NCBI GenBank assembly: GCA_000383715.1
Contig: KB912001.1
Location: 62,001-126,000, forward strand
DNA length: 64,000 nucleotides
Origin: Verrucomicrobia bacterium SCGC AAA164-E04
GTDB lineage: Bacteria; Verrucomicrobiota; Verrucomicrobiia; Limisphaerales; AAA164-E04
Direction: 5' to 3'
This document shows positions 52,376-61,286 of the stretch, one piece after another (position 1 is the stretch's first letter; the number at the start of each line of letters is the position of its first letter). A model generated the notes under the pieces. The model searched no databases. It worked only from the letters and a program-made list of their open reading frames with translations, and was not told the origin of the DNA. The translations under genes and the position numbers were made by a program.

Positions 52376-53773
52376 TTATTGCCACATGGGATTATCCTGA
52401 TGGGATCGTTCCATTTCAATACTCAGCTGGGTCACCACGGACTGATGGTTTCCGGCCACATCGTGCAACTCGCCCAGGTCCTGATCAAGTCGGAACAGCT
52501 CAAAGGAACCATTTCGATGCTTCACCCCTTTCCATGCCCCCAGTCGGATGGCCTGAAAATGTCGACCTCCACCATGAAACTCCCAATAAAGATATGGATG
52601 CTGTTTCTGGCGTCGATCATTACCCAACAAAGCGTCCACAAAACTAATGGAATCCAGTCCTCTGGGTGCCCGTGTTCCTGCCAGCTCTGCAGCGGTTGTC
52701 ATGAAGTCACCAAAATAGCCAATGTGGTCCGAGACAGATTGAGCTGCAATTGTACCTGGCCATCGAACAATCATCGGCACACGAATACCACCTTCGTAAA
52801 GATCACGCTTGATACCACGCAAAGGTCCGTTGGAATCATTGAAATCAGGATCGTTGCCACCCTCTCGGTGTGGTCCATTGTCAGAGGTAAAAAACACAAT
52901 GGTATGTTCATCAATGTTCAAATCCTTCAGCAAGGCCATGAGTTTACCAATATCGGCATCCAGGCGACTGATCATGGCTGCGTGCCCTTTTTGAGGTTCA
53001 GGCCAATCCGTAGCTGAATATATCCCATAATCCGGCACTTCCATCCCACGCTTACCACCTTCGTTATTGGCATGAGGAATCGTCAATGACAGATACAGAA
53101 AGAACGGATTTTCATGGTTGCGTTTCACAAATTCAAGGGCTTCATCGGCACATAAATCATGCGAAAAGGTCGTTCGATCGGTCGCATACCCTGCCCCGTC
53201 CAAACGATCATTTTCCACCTTGTTTCCTTTCAAAGGAACGCGTGTTTCATTTCGAAAAAGAAATTCTGGGTAATAGTTGTGCGCATGTCGCTGGCACAGG
53301 TAGCCGAAAAAATAGTCAAAACCCTGACGATTCGGATGCCCCGTTGAACCTGGTCCGCCGAGGCCCCATTTTCCCACGAGTCCCGTGGTGTATCCAGCCT
53401 TCTTCAAAACTTCAGCCACCGTGACGGTATCATCAGGCAATGGCCACTGTCCCATGGGCTTGACCTCACGATTCCCTCTCACCAGAGCATGCCCGGTATG
53501 ATATCCTGTCATCAGAACACATCTTGAGGGAGCACAGACAGTCGAGCCGGCATAGAATTGCGAAAACCGCATCCCCTCCTCTGCCAATTGATCGATCTGT
53601 GGCGTCTTGATGCGTTGTTGTCCGTAACACCCAAGGTCACCGTAACCTAGATCATCTGTCATGATATAAATGATGTTGGGTTTTCCGGTTCCTGCCAGAG
53701 CAGTGGCTCCCGTCAAGGCAACCAGGATGATCTGAAGGCTCAATTTTGAGATGAAATGAAATTGTGTTTTCAT
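52376..53773 (-). CDS. Secreted arylsulfatase A-like sulfatase
   Basis: This 465-residue sulfatase has a Sec leader (about 1-28). The metal motif 'IMTDDLGYGDLGCYG' (38-51) and the formylglycine motif C-A-P-S-R (Cys80) with 'CVLMTGYHTGH' are present. 'GKWGLGGPGSTGHPNRQGFD' and 'FFTSDNGPHREGG' supply further active-site residues. It belongs to the arylsulfatase A branch, probably acting on algal or animal sulfated glycans. It is the first gene of module 2, with 37 bp to the PSD1 start. It differs clearly from the iduronate-type sulfatase of module 1, so the modules share the two downstream families but not the sulfatase type. Confidence 0.92.
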   Translation of the reverse strand: MKTQFHFISKLSLQIILVALTGATALAGTGKPNIIYIMTDDLGYGDLGCYGQQRIKTPQIDQLAEEGMRFSQFYAGSTVCAPSRCVLMTGYHTGHALVRGNREVKPMGQWPLPDDTVTVAEVLKKAGYTTGLVGKWGLGGPGSTGHPNRQGFDYFFGYLCQRHAHNYYPEFLFRNETRVPLKGNKVENDRLDGAGYATDRTTFSHDLCADEALEFVKRNHENPFFLYLSLTIPHANNEGGKRGMEVPDYGIYSATDWPEPQKGHAAMISRLDADIGKLMALLKDLNIDEHTIVFFTSDNGPHREGGNDPDFNDSNGPLRGIKRDLYEGGIRVPMIVRWPGTIAAQSVSDHIGYFGDFMTTAAELAGTRAPRGLDSISFVDALLGNDRRQKQHPYLYWEFHGGGRHFQAIRLGAWKGVKHRNGSFELFRLDQDLGELHDVAGNHQSVVTQLSIEMERSHQDNPMWQ

Positions 53774-53972
53774 GTTGGGTCTATGGGGCGATGCGGATGA
53801 TCTTAAAAAATCATCACCATTAGACCAATGAATAAATGCCAGAAGCAGGTATTTGATGGAACAAAGGTTCAGGTGCGCCTGTCACTTGAAGCTTGAAGAT
53901 CTGCCTGAGGGGGATAGTTTACTGCTGTATTCTGATACGCATCATTACTCAAGACACCTTAATAAGCTTGCT

Positions 53973-55067
53973 ATGAAATATCTCTCGCAGTTGCCCAATT
54001 TCATCTCTGGAGTCATTGTCATTTTTACATGCGCTCTTTCACCTCAAACATTCTCTGCTGAAATCACGACTGAACAGGCAAAGGAAAAAGTCGATGACAG
54101 CAGTCATCTCAATCGATATTTCGGTCAGGAATTCGGGAGCATCGGACAACTGATTGGCACTGACAATGAAGCCGCAGAAAAAAAACTGACGGATCTCACC
54201 CAGGTGGTGAGTGAAATGACCCCCGAAAGCGAGGATTCGAAGGCTCTTATTCCCAGGGCTCATTCAGCGATTGAATTTTATCAAAAACAGATAAAAGCAG
54301 CAAAAACCCCCATCAACGAAATCATTAAAAAACTCAATGCCAACCCGAATGACGAAGAGTCCATAGGCATTTATTTCACGCAGAAAAACATGACTCTGCA
54401 AAAGCTGATAGTGGCTGATGTTGAGGAAGCAGAAAAACAATTGAAGGAAGCAAAAACTTTTATTGGTGCCATCAAGGAGAAGGCATCAGAAGATGCCATC
54501 AAGTCCATTTACGAAACAGGACTGACCAGTTTGACTCGATTCGATGAAGCATTGAGTCGCGCACGCAAACTCGAAAACATGGTCGGTCAAGATGCAGGCC
54601 CTTTGGCAATCGAAGCTTGGGTCAATGGAGAACCCATGGCTGCGGAAGACCTCAAAGGCAAAGTGGTGCTTCTTGACTTCTGGGCTGTCTGGTGTGGGCC
54701 ATGCATCGCCACCTTCCCGCATCTGAAACACCTTCAAGAAGCCTATGGAGACAAAGGTCTGGTCATTCTGGGACTTACCCGGTATTACAATTACGAATGG
54801 AATGAAAAAGCCAAGCGCGCCAGCAGGAGCGAGGCAACAGTAGAGAAAGCCGATGAGCAAAAGATGCTGGTTGCATTTGCCAAATCACATGGTCTCGAGC
54901 ACCGTTTTGCGATTCAGTCAGACAATTCCATGAGCGAATATTATGGAGTCACGGGAATCCCGCATGTCGTGGTGCTGGACCGCAAAGGTAAAGTCCAGTT
55001 AATGAGGGTTGGCAGTGGAGGACAAAACTCCAAGGATGTGGAAGACAAAATCAAAGAATTGCTTTGA
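53973..55067 (+). CDS. Exported thioredoxin-fold protein (TlpA/ResA-like)
   Basis: This 364-residue protein starts at ATG 53973, giving a leader ('NFISGVIVIFTCALSPQTFS'). The frame extends to 53853 without leader character. A helical N-terminal region (about 30-205) with heptad-like charged segments precedes the TlpA-type domain. That domain has the redox motif W-C-G-P-C (240-244), 'GKVVLLDFWAVW' before it and the cis-Pro 'YGVTGIPHVVVLDRKGKV'. It should reduce periplasmic disulfides, for example in cytochrome c maturation, which the many haem-c proteins here would need. The helical region may mediate dimerisation. It is a single gene. Confidence 0.85.
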   Translation: MKYLSQLPNFISGVIVIFTCALSPQTFSAEITTEQAKEKVDDSSHLNRYFGQEFGSIGQLIGTDNEAAEKKLTDLTQVVSEMTPESEDSKALIPRAHSAIEFYQKQIKAAKTPINEIIKKLNANPNDEESIGIYFTQKNMTLQKLIVADVEEAEKQLKEAKTFIGAIKEKASEDAIKSIYETGLTSLTRFDEALSRARKLENMVGQDAGPLAIEAWVNGEPMAAEDLKGKVVLLDFWAVWCGPCIATFPHLKHLQEAYGDKGLVILGLTRYYNYEWNEKAKRASRSEATVEKADEQKMLVAFAKSHGLEHRFAIQSDNSMSEYYGVTGIPHVVVLDRKGKVQLMRVGSGGQNSKDVEDKIKELL

Positions 55068-55167
55068 TAGCTCAGCCGACGGAGAGTGAGCGCCCAGAGA
55101 GTCACATGGACATTTTATTTAAAAATCACCACCAATCCTCGCCAGCGCATCAAGAGATGGCTTAGGC

Positions 55168-56064
55168 ATGTTCCATCCATTCATGAAATCAAAACTCGTT
55201 CATTTCCCGCTTACTTTGGCCAGGCAATGGTTCATTGCGGTGATCACTCTGACGCTGACCGCAGGTATGCAAGCAGAGGATGAAATCACACCGACAAGAA
55301 TCGTTCCATTCAAACAGGTTGGAAATGTCACGCTGTCATTGCACCTATTTACGCCGGAGGGACATCAATCCACTGATACGAAACCTGCCATTGTTTTTTT
55401 CTTCGGCGGCAGCTGGAATGGAGGAACACCTGAACAGTTTTACCCTCAAAGTGCCTATCTGGCATCCAGAGGCATGGTAGCCATCTGCGCTGAATACAGA
55501 ACGAAAAACAACCATCAAACCCGTCCTGACAAATGTATCGAAGATGGAAAATCAGCCATGCGATGGGTTCGGCATTTCGCTCACGAGCTGGGTATCGACC
55601 CACACCGAATCGCTGCCGGCGGTGGTTCAGCCGGGGGGCATGTGGCAGCGACCACAGCAACAGTCAAAGGGTTCAATTATCCAATGGATCCACCGGTGGA
55701 CTGCGCACCTCAGGCACTTGTATTGTTCAATCCTGTTTATGACAACGGACCAGGTGGGTATGGTCATGATCGTGTTGCCGATTACTGGGAATCCTTTTCT
55801 CCCATGCACAATCTGGACGAAAACACTCCACCAACCACCGTTTTTCTTGGCACGCACGACAAACTTATCTCCGTGGAAACCGGGAAAAAATTCCAAGGGC
55901 TCATGCATGCACTGGGATGCCGAAGCGAACTTCATCTTTACGAGGCCCAGGGGCACGGGTTCTTCAACAAAAACAAATACAAGGAAACGCTTTATCAGGC
56001 AGACTTGTTTCTGACCTCGCTTGGATTTCTAACTGGCGCTCCTTCCTTCAGTCTGGAGCATTAA
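55168..56064 (+). CDS. Secreted alpha/beta-hydrolase esterase (BD-FAE-like)
   Basis: This 298-residue enzyme has a leader or anchor (about 17-36). 'IVFFFGGSWNGG' forms the oxyanion region, a variant of the usual H-G-G-x-W. The catalytic Ser154 lies in G-G-G-S-A-G-G, Asp231 in 'LGTHDKLIS' and His263 in 'EAQGHGFFN'. BD-FAE-type enzymes remove acetyl or feruloyl groups from plant or algal polysaccharides and are typical partners of sulfatases in such genomes. It follows the thioredoxin gene by 100 bp on the same strand but has its own probable start region. The ATG at 55168 or 55183 is possible. Confidence 0.85.
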   Translation: MFHPFMKSKLVHFPLTLARQWFIAVITLTLTAGMQAEDEITPTRIVPFKQVGNVTLSLHLFTPEGHQSTDTKPAIVFFFGGSWNGGTPEQFYPQSAYLASRGMVAICAEYRTKNNHQTRPDKCIEDGKSAMRWVRHFAHELGIDPHRIAAGGGSAGGHVAATTATVKGFNYPMDPPVDCAPQALVLFNPVYDNGPGGYGHDRVADYWESFSPMHNLDENTPPTTVFLGTHDKLISVETGKKFQGLMHALGCRSELHLYEAQGHGFFNKNKYKETLYQADLFLTSLGFLTGAPSFSLEH

Positions 56065-56122
56065 TCAAGCCCAACTGTTTTCGCTGGCGCCGTCGTGGCC
56101 ACTGGATAAGTGCAGTCATCTT

Positions 56123-56509
56123 TCAGATTCCACCGCTTTTGACGTTATTTTGTGAGCGCTCCAGATTGAGTCGCTTTGCTGTTTTTTTGAGTTCCTTATG
56201 AATTGATACAGCCAAGGAGCCCTTTTTAAATCCAAGAACTTTGGTATTTTTAAATCCAAAATGAGATTCAATGGACTCAACTGAGTAGCATTGTAAAACG
56301 GGCAAATGAGAGTATTGACGACAGATCTCCTCTATCCGGTGTTCTGAAATATCCTCTGTGATCAGAATGAAATGAAGTTTCTTTTTGAGGCGGGCCAGAA
56401 GAGACTCCCCAACCACCACTGCTCGCGCTCTCAATGCAAATGGGAAGAGGCGTTCGACTGGAGATTGATCTGGTTTATTTGGCGATTTGTTGATTGGGTC
56501 CTCGGTCAT
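56123..56509 (-). CDS. L7Ae/L30e-family RNA-binding protein
   Basis: This 128-residue basic protein shows the L7Ae-like pattern 'RAVVVGESLLARLKKKLHFI', 'LITEDISEHRIEEICRQYSH' and 'LQCYSVESIESHFGFKNTKV', with a C-terminal 'GFKKGSLAVSIHKELKK'. Bacterial members (YbxF/YlxQ type) bind kink-turn RNA. It differs from the usual ribosomal operon copy: it stands alone between two secreted-protein genes and has N- and C-terminal basic extensions. The RNA target is unknown. It is divergent from the DUF1080 gene at 56593. Confidence 0.75.
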   Translation of the reverse strand: MTEDPINKSPNKPDQSPVERLFPFALRARAVVVGESLLARLKKKLHFILITEDISEHRIEEICRQYSHLPVLQCYSVESIESHFGFKNTKVLGFKKGSLAVSIHKELKKTAKRLNLERSQNNVKSGGI

Positions 56510-56592
56510 CAGTTTGCTTGTCGGAAGCGTGATTACATCCTAGACTTAAACAAAGCAATCACAAACCAAAATCGATCCATTATCAAAATACG

Positions 56593-57207
56593 ATGAAATC
56601 CAAAATCATATTGAGCCTGTTCTTTGCATCGACCTTCTTATCGTGGGGGCAAGGATGGGTGTCGCTTTTTGATGGCAAATCATTTGCAGGTTGGGAAGGT
56701 AATTACCATTACTTCCGAGTAGAAAACAACGCCATCGTAGGCGGGATGACCTATGCCGACATTCCACGCAATCAATTTCTGAGCACCGCAGATACCTATC
56801 AGGATTTTGAACTACAACTTCAGTTCAGACTGGTAGGCAAACAAACCAATGCAGGCGTTCAAATCCGAACCCGACGCATCCCGGACCACCATGAAGTCAT
56901 CGGTTATCAGGCAGATCTGGGACAAGATTACACGGGCTGTCTCTATGATGAATCCCGTCGTCGCAAGATCCTCGCCGAACCAGATCGTGAAGCACTGGCC
57001 AAAGTTTTAAAACCTGGTGAATGGAATGATTACGTCATTCGCTGCGAAGGCAAACGCATCCAGCTTTGGATCAATGGATACCAGACTGTTGATTACACAG
57101 AGACGGACCGCTCGATTGAACAGGACGGCATCATCGCCCTGCAAATCCACGGGGGTCCCGCAGGTGAAGCCTGGTATCGGAACATCAAAATCAAAAAACT
57201 CCCCTAA
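56593..57207 (+). CDS. Secreted DUF1080 (3-keto-glycoside hydrolase-like) protein
   Basis: This 204-residue protein has a leader (MKSKIILSLFFASTFLSWG). A complete single DUF1080 domain follows: 'VSLFDGKSFAGWEGNYHYFR', 'QDFELQLQFRLVGKQTNAGV', 'IPDHHEVIGYQADLGQDYTG' and 'WNDYVIRCEGKRIQLWINGY', ending 'GGPAGEAWYRNIKIKKL'. The family is implicated in cleaving 3-keto-disaccharides; the presumed active face is intact by eye. Its stop TAA overlaps the stop of the convergent NHL gene (57204-57207). Confidence 0.88.
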   Translation: MKSKIILSLFFASTFLSWGQGWVSLFDGKSFAGWEGNYHYFRVENNAIVGGMTYADIPRNQFLSTADTYQDFELQLQFRLVGKQTNAGVQIRTRRIPDHHEVIGYQADLGQDYTGCLYDESRRRKILAEPDREALAKVLKPGEWNDYVIRCEGKRIQLWINGYQTVDYTETDRSIEQDGIIALQIHGGPAGEAWYRNIKIKKLP

Positions 57208-58352
57208 TTCCCGTCGTCTGTCGCCTGGTAAAGTCGGCGTATGCGGTGATTTTCGCTGTCACCAACATAGACAGAGCCATCCTTGGCAACGAAGATACCA
57301 TGCGGTCTGGCTAACTGGCATCTGAGTGCAGGTCCATCAGGGCCGTCCCCCCGTTGTCCCGTTCCAGCGATAAGCTCAAGCCGTCCTGTCCCGGTGTTCA
57401 AGACGCGTATGCTGTGACTTTCCGTATCCGCGAGCCAGACATGGCCATCAGGTCCAATGCTGAGCCCTTTGGGTCCAGACAGTGTCGCCTCTCTGGCAGG
57501 GCCCCCATTGCCAGTAAACCCTTTTTTTCCTGTACCCGCTCTGTGCAGCAATTGCCCCTTTTTCATGTCGACACGATAGACAGCATTCCCCTCTCTCAAT
57601 GCCAGCCAAAGATCACCATTCTCCGAAACGTCCAGAGCACGCGGTCCATGCAAAGGGGTATGAAAAAGAGGGGAACCATTGGGTGTTGGCTTCTTTTCTC
57701 CCGTTCCACTTAATGTTTCCACGAGATGACTGGAACGCCCCACTCTACGAATCCGATGATTACCGATGTCGCAGATAAGTAGATTCCCCCAAGTATCAAA
57801 CTGGATACTGTGCGGACGGTTGAACTCAGCTTCAATGGCAGACCCCCCATCCCCTGAATAACCAGCTTTCCCCAGGCCAGCGAAGGTAGTAATGATGCCT
57901 GTTCTGGCATCGACTTTTCGTACGAGATGATTGGGCATTTCCACAAAAAACATATGCCCTTCACGGTCAAATCGAATTTCATAGGGTTGATTCAGCCGAG
58001 CTTCAGTCGCCAGCCCGCCATCCCCCGAATACCCAGCCTCACCGGATCCCGCTACAGTAGAAATCACCCCTTCACCCGAAAGCTTCCGGATGATATGATT
58101 GTCGATATCACAAAAATATAACGCCTTGTCGGGCCCGACAACCAGACCGTAAGGATTATTCAACTGTGCCTCGATCCCTGGACCACCATCACCGGAATAA
58201 CCTTTCAGGCCGGTGCCTGCCACCGTCTCAACAATCCATTCCTCAGCAAGGGATTGATTCGATAAGAAGAGCCCCAACCCAGTAAAGAAACAAGCAAAGG
58301 TGGCGGCACAAACATGAGGATATCCTTTGAAATTGACGTGCAACTGAAACAT
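57204..58352 (-). CDS. Secreted NHL six-bladed beta-propeller protein
   Basis: This 382-residue protein has a leader (about 15-36). Six NHL blades are visible, each with a 'xPxGL/I' strand and a 'NHxIRxL' strand: 'NNPYGLVVGP', 'NQPYEIRFDR', 'NRPHSIQFDT', 'HGPRALDVSE', 'SGPKGLSIGP' and 'ARPHGIFVAK'. Blades 1-3 and 5 also carry 'AGYSGDGG'-type loops. Six blades close one propeller, so the protein is complete. NHL propellers bind proteins, RNA or glycans, and peptidyl-alpha-hydroxyglycine lyase-like members exist, but no enzyme motif is seen. It shares a 4-bp convergent overlap with the DUF1080 gene. Confidence 0.85.
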   Translation of the reverse strand: MFQLHVNFKGYPHVCAATFACFFTGLGLFLSNQSLAEEWIVETVAGTGLKGYSGDGGPGIEAQLNNPYGLVVGPDKALYFCDIDNHIIRKLSGEGVISTVAGSGEAGYSGDGGLATEARLNQPYEIRFDREGHMFFVEMPNHLVRKVDARTGIITTFAGLGKAGYSGDGGSAIEAEFNRPHSIQFDTWGNLLICDIGNHRIRRVGRSSHLVETLSGTGEKKPTPNGSPLFHTPLHGPRALDVSENGDLWLALREGNAVYRVDMKKGQLLHRAGTGKKGFTGNGGPAREATLSGPKGLSIGPDGHVWLADTESHSIRVLNTGTGRLELIAGTGQRGDGPDGPALRCQLARPHGIFVAKDGSVYVGDSENHRIRRLYQATDDGN

Positions 58353-58502
58353 CAGTCCATGTCAGTCCCTTGCTCATTGATTTACAAGGAAAAATAGCTG
58401 AGGCCACGTTGAGCATGAATGAAGCGTCCTGTATTGATCCACCCTCGCGTTGCCAATGCCAGAGTTCAGTCAAGGGGGCACCCGAAAGCCAGGGTTCTCA
58501 TT

Positions 58503-59378
58503 TTAATGCAGGGCAGCTGCGTCCTGAGTGACTTTGGTAAAATTCGAATCGTAAACTGAGTCTATCTGGAACCCATCGACTCCCTCCTTGAGGAGGCGTT
58601 GAATGTCGCTACCCGCTGATTCCATATGCTCATCTGCGGGATAACGAAATGTATTGATCGCAGGAAAAATGAGCGCATGTGCTTCCTTCAGCTTTTCAAC
58701 ATCACCCGGCAGCAGTTGATTTGGCAACCCAAACCAGAACCGTTGACTTAATCGAATGCTACGTCCTTCGCGCAAATGAAGCATTTCATTCGAAGTGGGG
58801 GTGAACATGACGTGCTTCATGAGACTCCGCATTTGTTCTGAACCCGAGATGGTGATCGTCGCATGCTGCAGGTGATGCTTGAGAATGAGTAGATCTATCT
58901 GCTTCAGGAATACCTCATTCTTCTGACCCGATTTAAAATCCAGCATCACCCCCATATTGAGATCGCGACAAAGCCCCATAGCGCCATCCAAGGTAAGGAT
59001 ATGGTCCTGTGAATTCAGGTATCTGGTATCTGCCAGTTCACTCGAGTCAAAGTCAGCAATCCGCCCGGGACGACCGCAGGCTTTGTCCAGTGATCGATCA
59101 TGAAACACAACCGGCACACCCTCTCGAGACGCCTGCACGTCTAATTCCACCATATCATAACTTCGTTCAGCAGCGCGCGTGATGGCGGTCAATGAACACT
59201 CCGGCGCATCCACAGATACCACACCTCCTCGATGTGCGATCAGAATGGGGCTTCTTTTGGTTAAGTCAGCACGATCCGTTAAATCGATCATTCCATCAGC
59301 CGCGAGCTGACAGCTAAGGGTCATGAAAAGTATCAGGCTCAGTCTCCTGACCATGCATTGGGTTCGTGTCTCACTCAT
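58503..59378 (-). CDS. Exported glycerophosphodiester phosphodiesterase
   Basis: Protein of about 291 residues from ATG 59378 with a leader ('VRRLSLILFMTLSCQLAADG'). The frame extends to 59456. The GDPD TIM barrel is shown by 'ILIAHRGGVVSVDAPECSLT', 'DMVELDVQASREGVPVVFHD' and 'RSLDKACGRPGRIADFDSSEL'. The catalytic His pair (A-H-R-G and F-H-D) and the metal Glu/Asp (E-L-D) are present. It releases glycerol-3-phosphate from lipid headgroup diesters in the periplasm. It is on the same strand as the mannose genes but separated from them by about 200 bp, so it is probably independent. Confidence 0.88.
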   Translation of the reverse strand: MSETRTQCMVRRLSLILFMTLSCQLAADGMIDLTDRADLTKRSPILIAHRGGVVSVDAPECSLTAITRAAERSYDMVELDVQASREGVPVVFHDRSLDKACGRPGRIADFDSSELADTRYLNSQDHILTLDGAMGLCRDLNMGVMLDFKSGQKNEVFLKQIDLLILKHHLQHATITISGSEQMRSLMKHVMFTPTSNEMLHLREGRSIRLSQRFWFGLPNQLLPGDVEKLKEAHALIFPAINTFRYPADEHMESAGSDIQRLLKEGVDGFQIDSVYDSNFTKVTQDAAALH

Positions 59379-59576
59379 CCTATGCGCATCTTCAAAAACA
59401 GCAGGTGAATCTGAATGGATCAGCCTGCCCTTTCCATTTTTGGAAAAGCAGTCCAATCAACAGGGAGAGGTTAAGCACGCAAAAACTTTCGATGCATGGT
59501 CGGCATAAGCTCGAAGCCGACCCCGTCCTTGATATTTCACAGAACAATTTGGTAGCGCACTGTTCCATCATCAAAG

Positions 59577-61286
59577 TCATGCCAGTTCAGATTCCATGGA
59601 TCGCAGCAACCCGTCCGGTTCACGCAAGGCTAATTCGACCATGGCATCAGCACGCAATTGAGCATTTGCAACGGCATAAAACCTCAGCTGAGGTGCATTT
59701 CCCGAGGGTCTGATATGACCGATGTCTTCATTATCAAAGTAGAATCGGACACCATCAATGTAGTTCATGCGCTGTATGGCGCTAAATCCTTCATCGGGTT
59801 GAAAATATTGAGTAGCCTCCTCACACAGATGGGCAATCATCAGTATCTCCTCAGTGGTCGCTGACCGCCTTTCACCAGAGCTAAAACGAAGCTGAGCTTC
59901 CCCTTCCCTCAATTCCCAATCCAGTAAACCTTCAATGTCTGGCGTCCATTTCTGAAGCAGAGCCCGACTGGATTCTTGCGGAAATTGATCGATCAACCCT
60001 GCTTTCCCAAAGCGTGCGGGCAGTTTTCCCAGCAAATCAACAATGCTGCCCTTTTGCTCAGCGGCAGCAAAGAGGACACAGAGAATAGGAAAGAATGCGT
60101 CCCGTGTCGCAAGGGGACTTAGTTTACGCCCGTCAAATGTGAGCTCTGAACCCACCATAAATCCTCCGTTCGCTTCCCATCCGACCACAGAGCGGCTCTT
60201 ATCCCGATGGACAGCGTCCATGGTTTGAATAACATAGGGGGATCCAATTTGGGTCTTGAATGGTTGGATACCCTTGACTGCCAGATGTTGATCCACCGCA
60301 TCATTCGAACTGACAGGCACGACAACATCCTGTGCCTTGAGAAAATCAGCCACCAGCAAACCCAGCAAATCGCCATTGATGAACTGCAGCCTCCCCCAGC
60401 CATCCACTCCACAAACGAGCGGACGGTCACTGTCTCCATCGGTTGAGATCACCGCATCCAGACGTATCCCATTTTCCGTTTTGGCTTCAACAAATGACTG
60501 AAGCTGATTCAACCGTTCATTGGATATATTTTCTGTATCAATGGGAACGAATGTATCACTTCTTCCCTCGGTAAAAACTTGCGCTCCCAATGATTTGAGC
60601 AATTCAACGAGCATATCCCTCCCAACCGCCGAATGTTGGTAGACCAGAAGTTTTTTCCCTTTGAGAAACCCTGAAGGGAAAAAGTCGGTAAACCTTTTTA
60701 GATACGCGTCATGCGCCGCTGGCTCTGCATCTGGGAGCTCTGGCACAGACTCGGGCTTGAGCCATCCTTCATCATCAAAAATAGATTGATCTTCCCCCAT
60801 GGCATATTGGATTTGGCGGACTTGCAAAACGCTGGACAGAATAGCTGACTCATCTGATTTGAGAATTTCGCCTTGGGGTCTGTTGAATTTAATGCCGTTG
60901 CGGTCAAAAGGGATATGACTTCCCGTCACCATGATGCTTGCCTGGTGGCGCTTTACGGCAAAATAAGTCAGTGCAGGGGTAGGCAGGCGCCCAAGGTAGC
61001 AGGTGACAAGTCCAGTATCATGAATGGCCCTCACAACGGCTCGCATGATGCTTCGATCAGGACTATTCGTACTGGGTCTCAAATCACCTGAAAGACATAC
61101 CATGTCTCCCACCTTGATCTGCTGGCGATCCATGAGAAATTCAAGAAATCCGGCAGCGTTGACATAAACTTCCAGATCGGTCATGTCTTCAACCAGCCCT
61201 CGCAATCCACTCGTTCCAAATCGAAGAGCAGCCGGGTTACGACCGCGAAACTTGAGTTCGTCTTCTGTATGTTGAGAGGCAATCAT
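59577..61286 (-). CDS. Phosphoglucomutase/phosphomannomutase family enzyme
   Basis: This 569-residue alpha-D-phosphohexomutase moves phosphate between C1 and C6 of a hexose. It has 'RFGTSGLRG' near 23-30 and the phosphoserine loop in 'VTGSHIPFDRNGIKF' (Ser123; most members have T-A-S-H-N-P, so the Ala and Asn are altered). The Mg loop is 'STDGDSDRPL' (D283-D287), the sugar loop 'GWEANGGFMVG' and the phosphate loop 'RPSGNAPQLRFY'. All four functional sites are present. It overlaps the manA stop by ATGA, so it is translationally coupled. It should supply mannose-1- or glucose-1-phosphate for glycan synthesis. Confidence 0.88.
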   Translation of the reverse strand: MIASQHTEDELKFRGRNPAALRFGTSGLRGLVEDMTDLEVYVNAAGFLEFLMDRQQIKVGDMVCLSGDLRPSTNSPDRSIMRAVVRAIHDTGLVTCYLGRLPTPALTYFAVKRHQASIMVTGSHIPFDRNGIKFNRPQGEILKSDESAILSSVLQVRQIQYAMGEDQSIFDDEGWLKPESVPELPDAEPAAHDAYLKRFTDFFPSGFLKGKKLLVYQHSAVGRDMLVELLKSLGAQVFTEGRSDTFVPIDTENISNERLNQLQSFVEAKTENGIRLDAVISTDGDSDRPLVCGVDGWGRLQFINGDLLGLLVADFLKAQDVVVPVSSNDAVDQHLAVKGIQPFKTQIGSPYVIQTMDAVHRDKSRSVVGWEANGGFMVGSELTFDGRKLSPLATRDAFFPILCVLFAAAEQKGSIVDLLGKLPARFGKAGLIDQFPQESSRALLQKWTPDIEGLLDWELREGEAQLRFSSGERRSATTEEILMIAHLCEEATQYFQPDEGFSAIQRMNYIDGVRFYFDNEDIGHIRPSGNAPQLRFYAVANAQLRADAMVELALREPDGLLRSMESELA

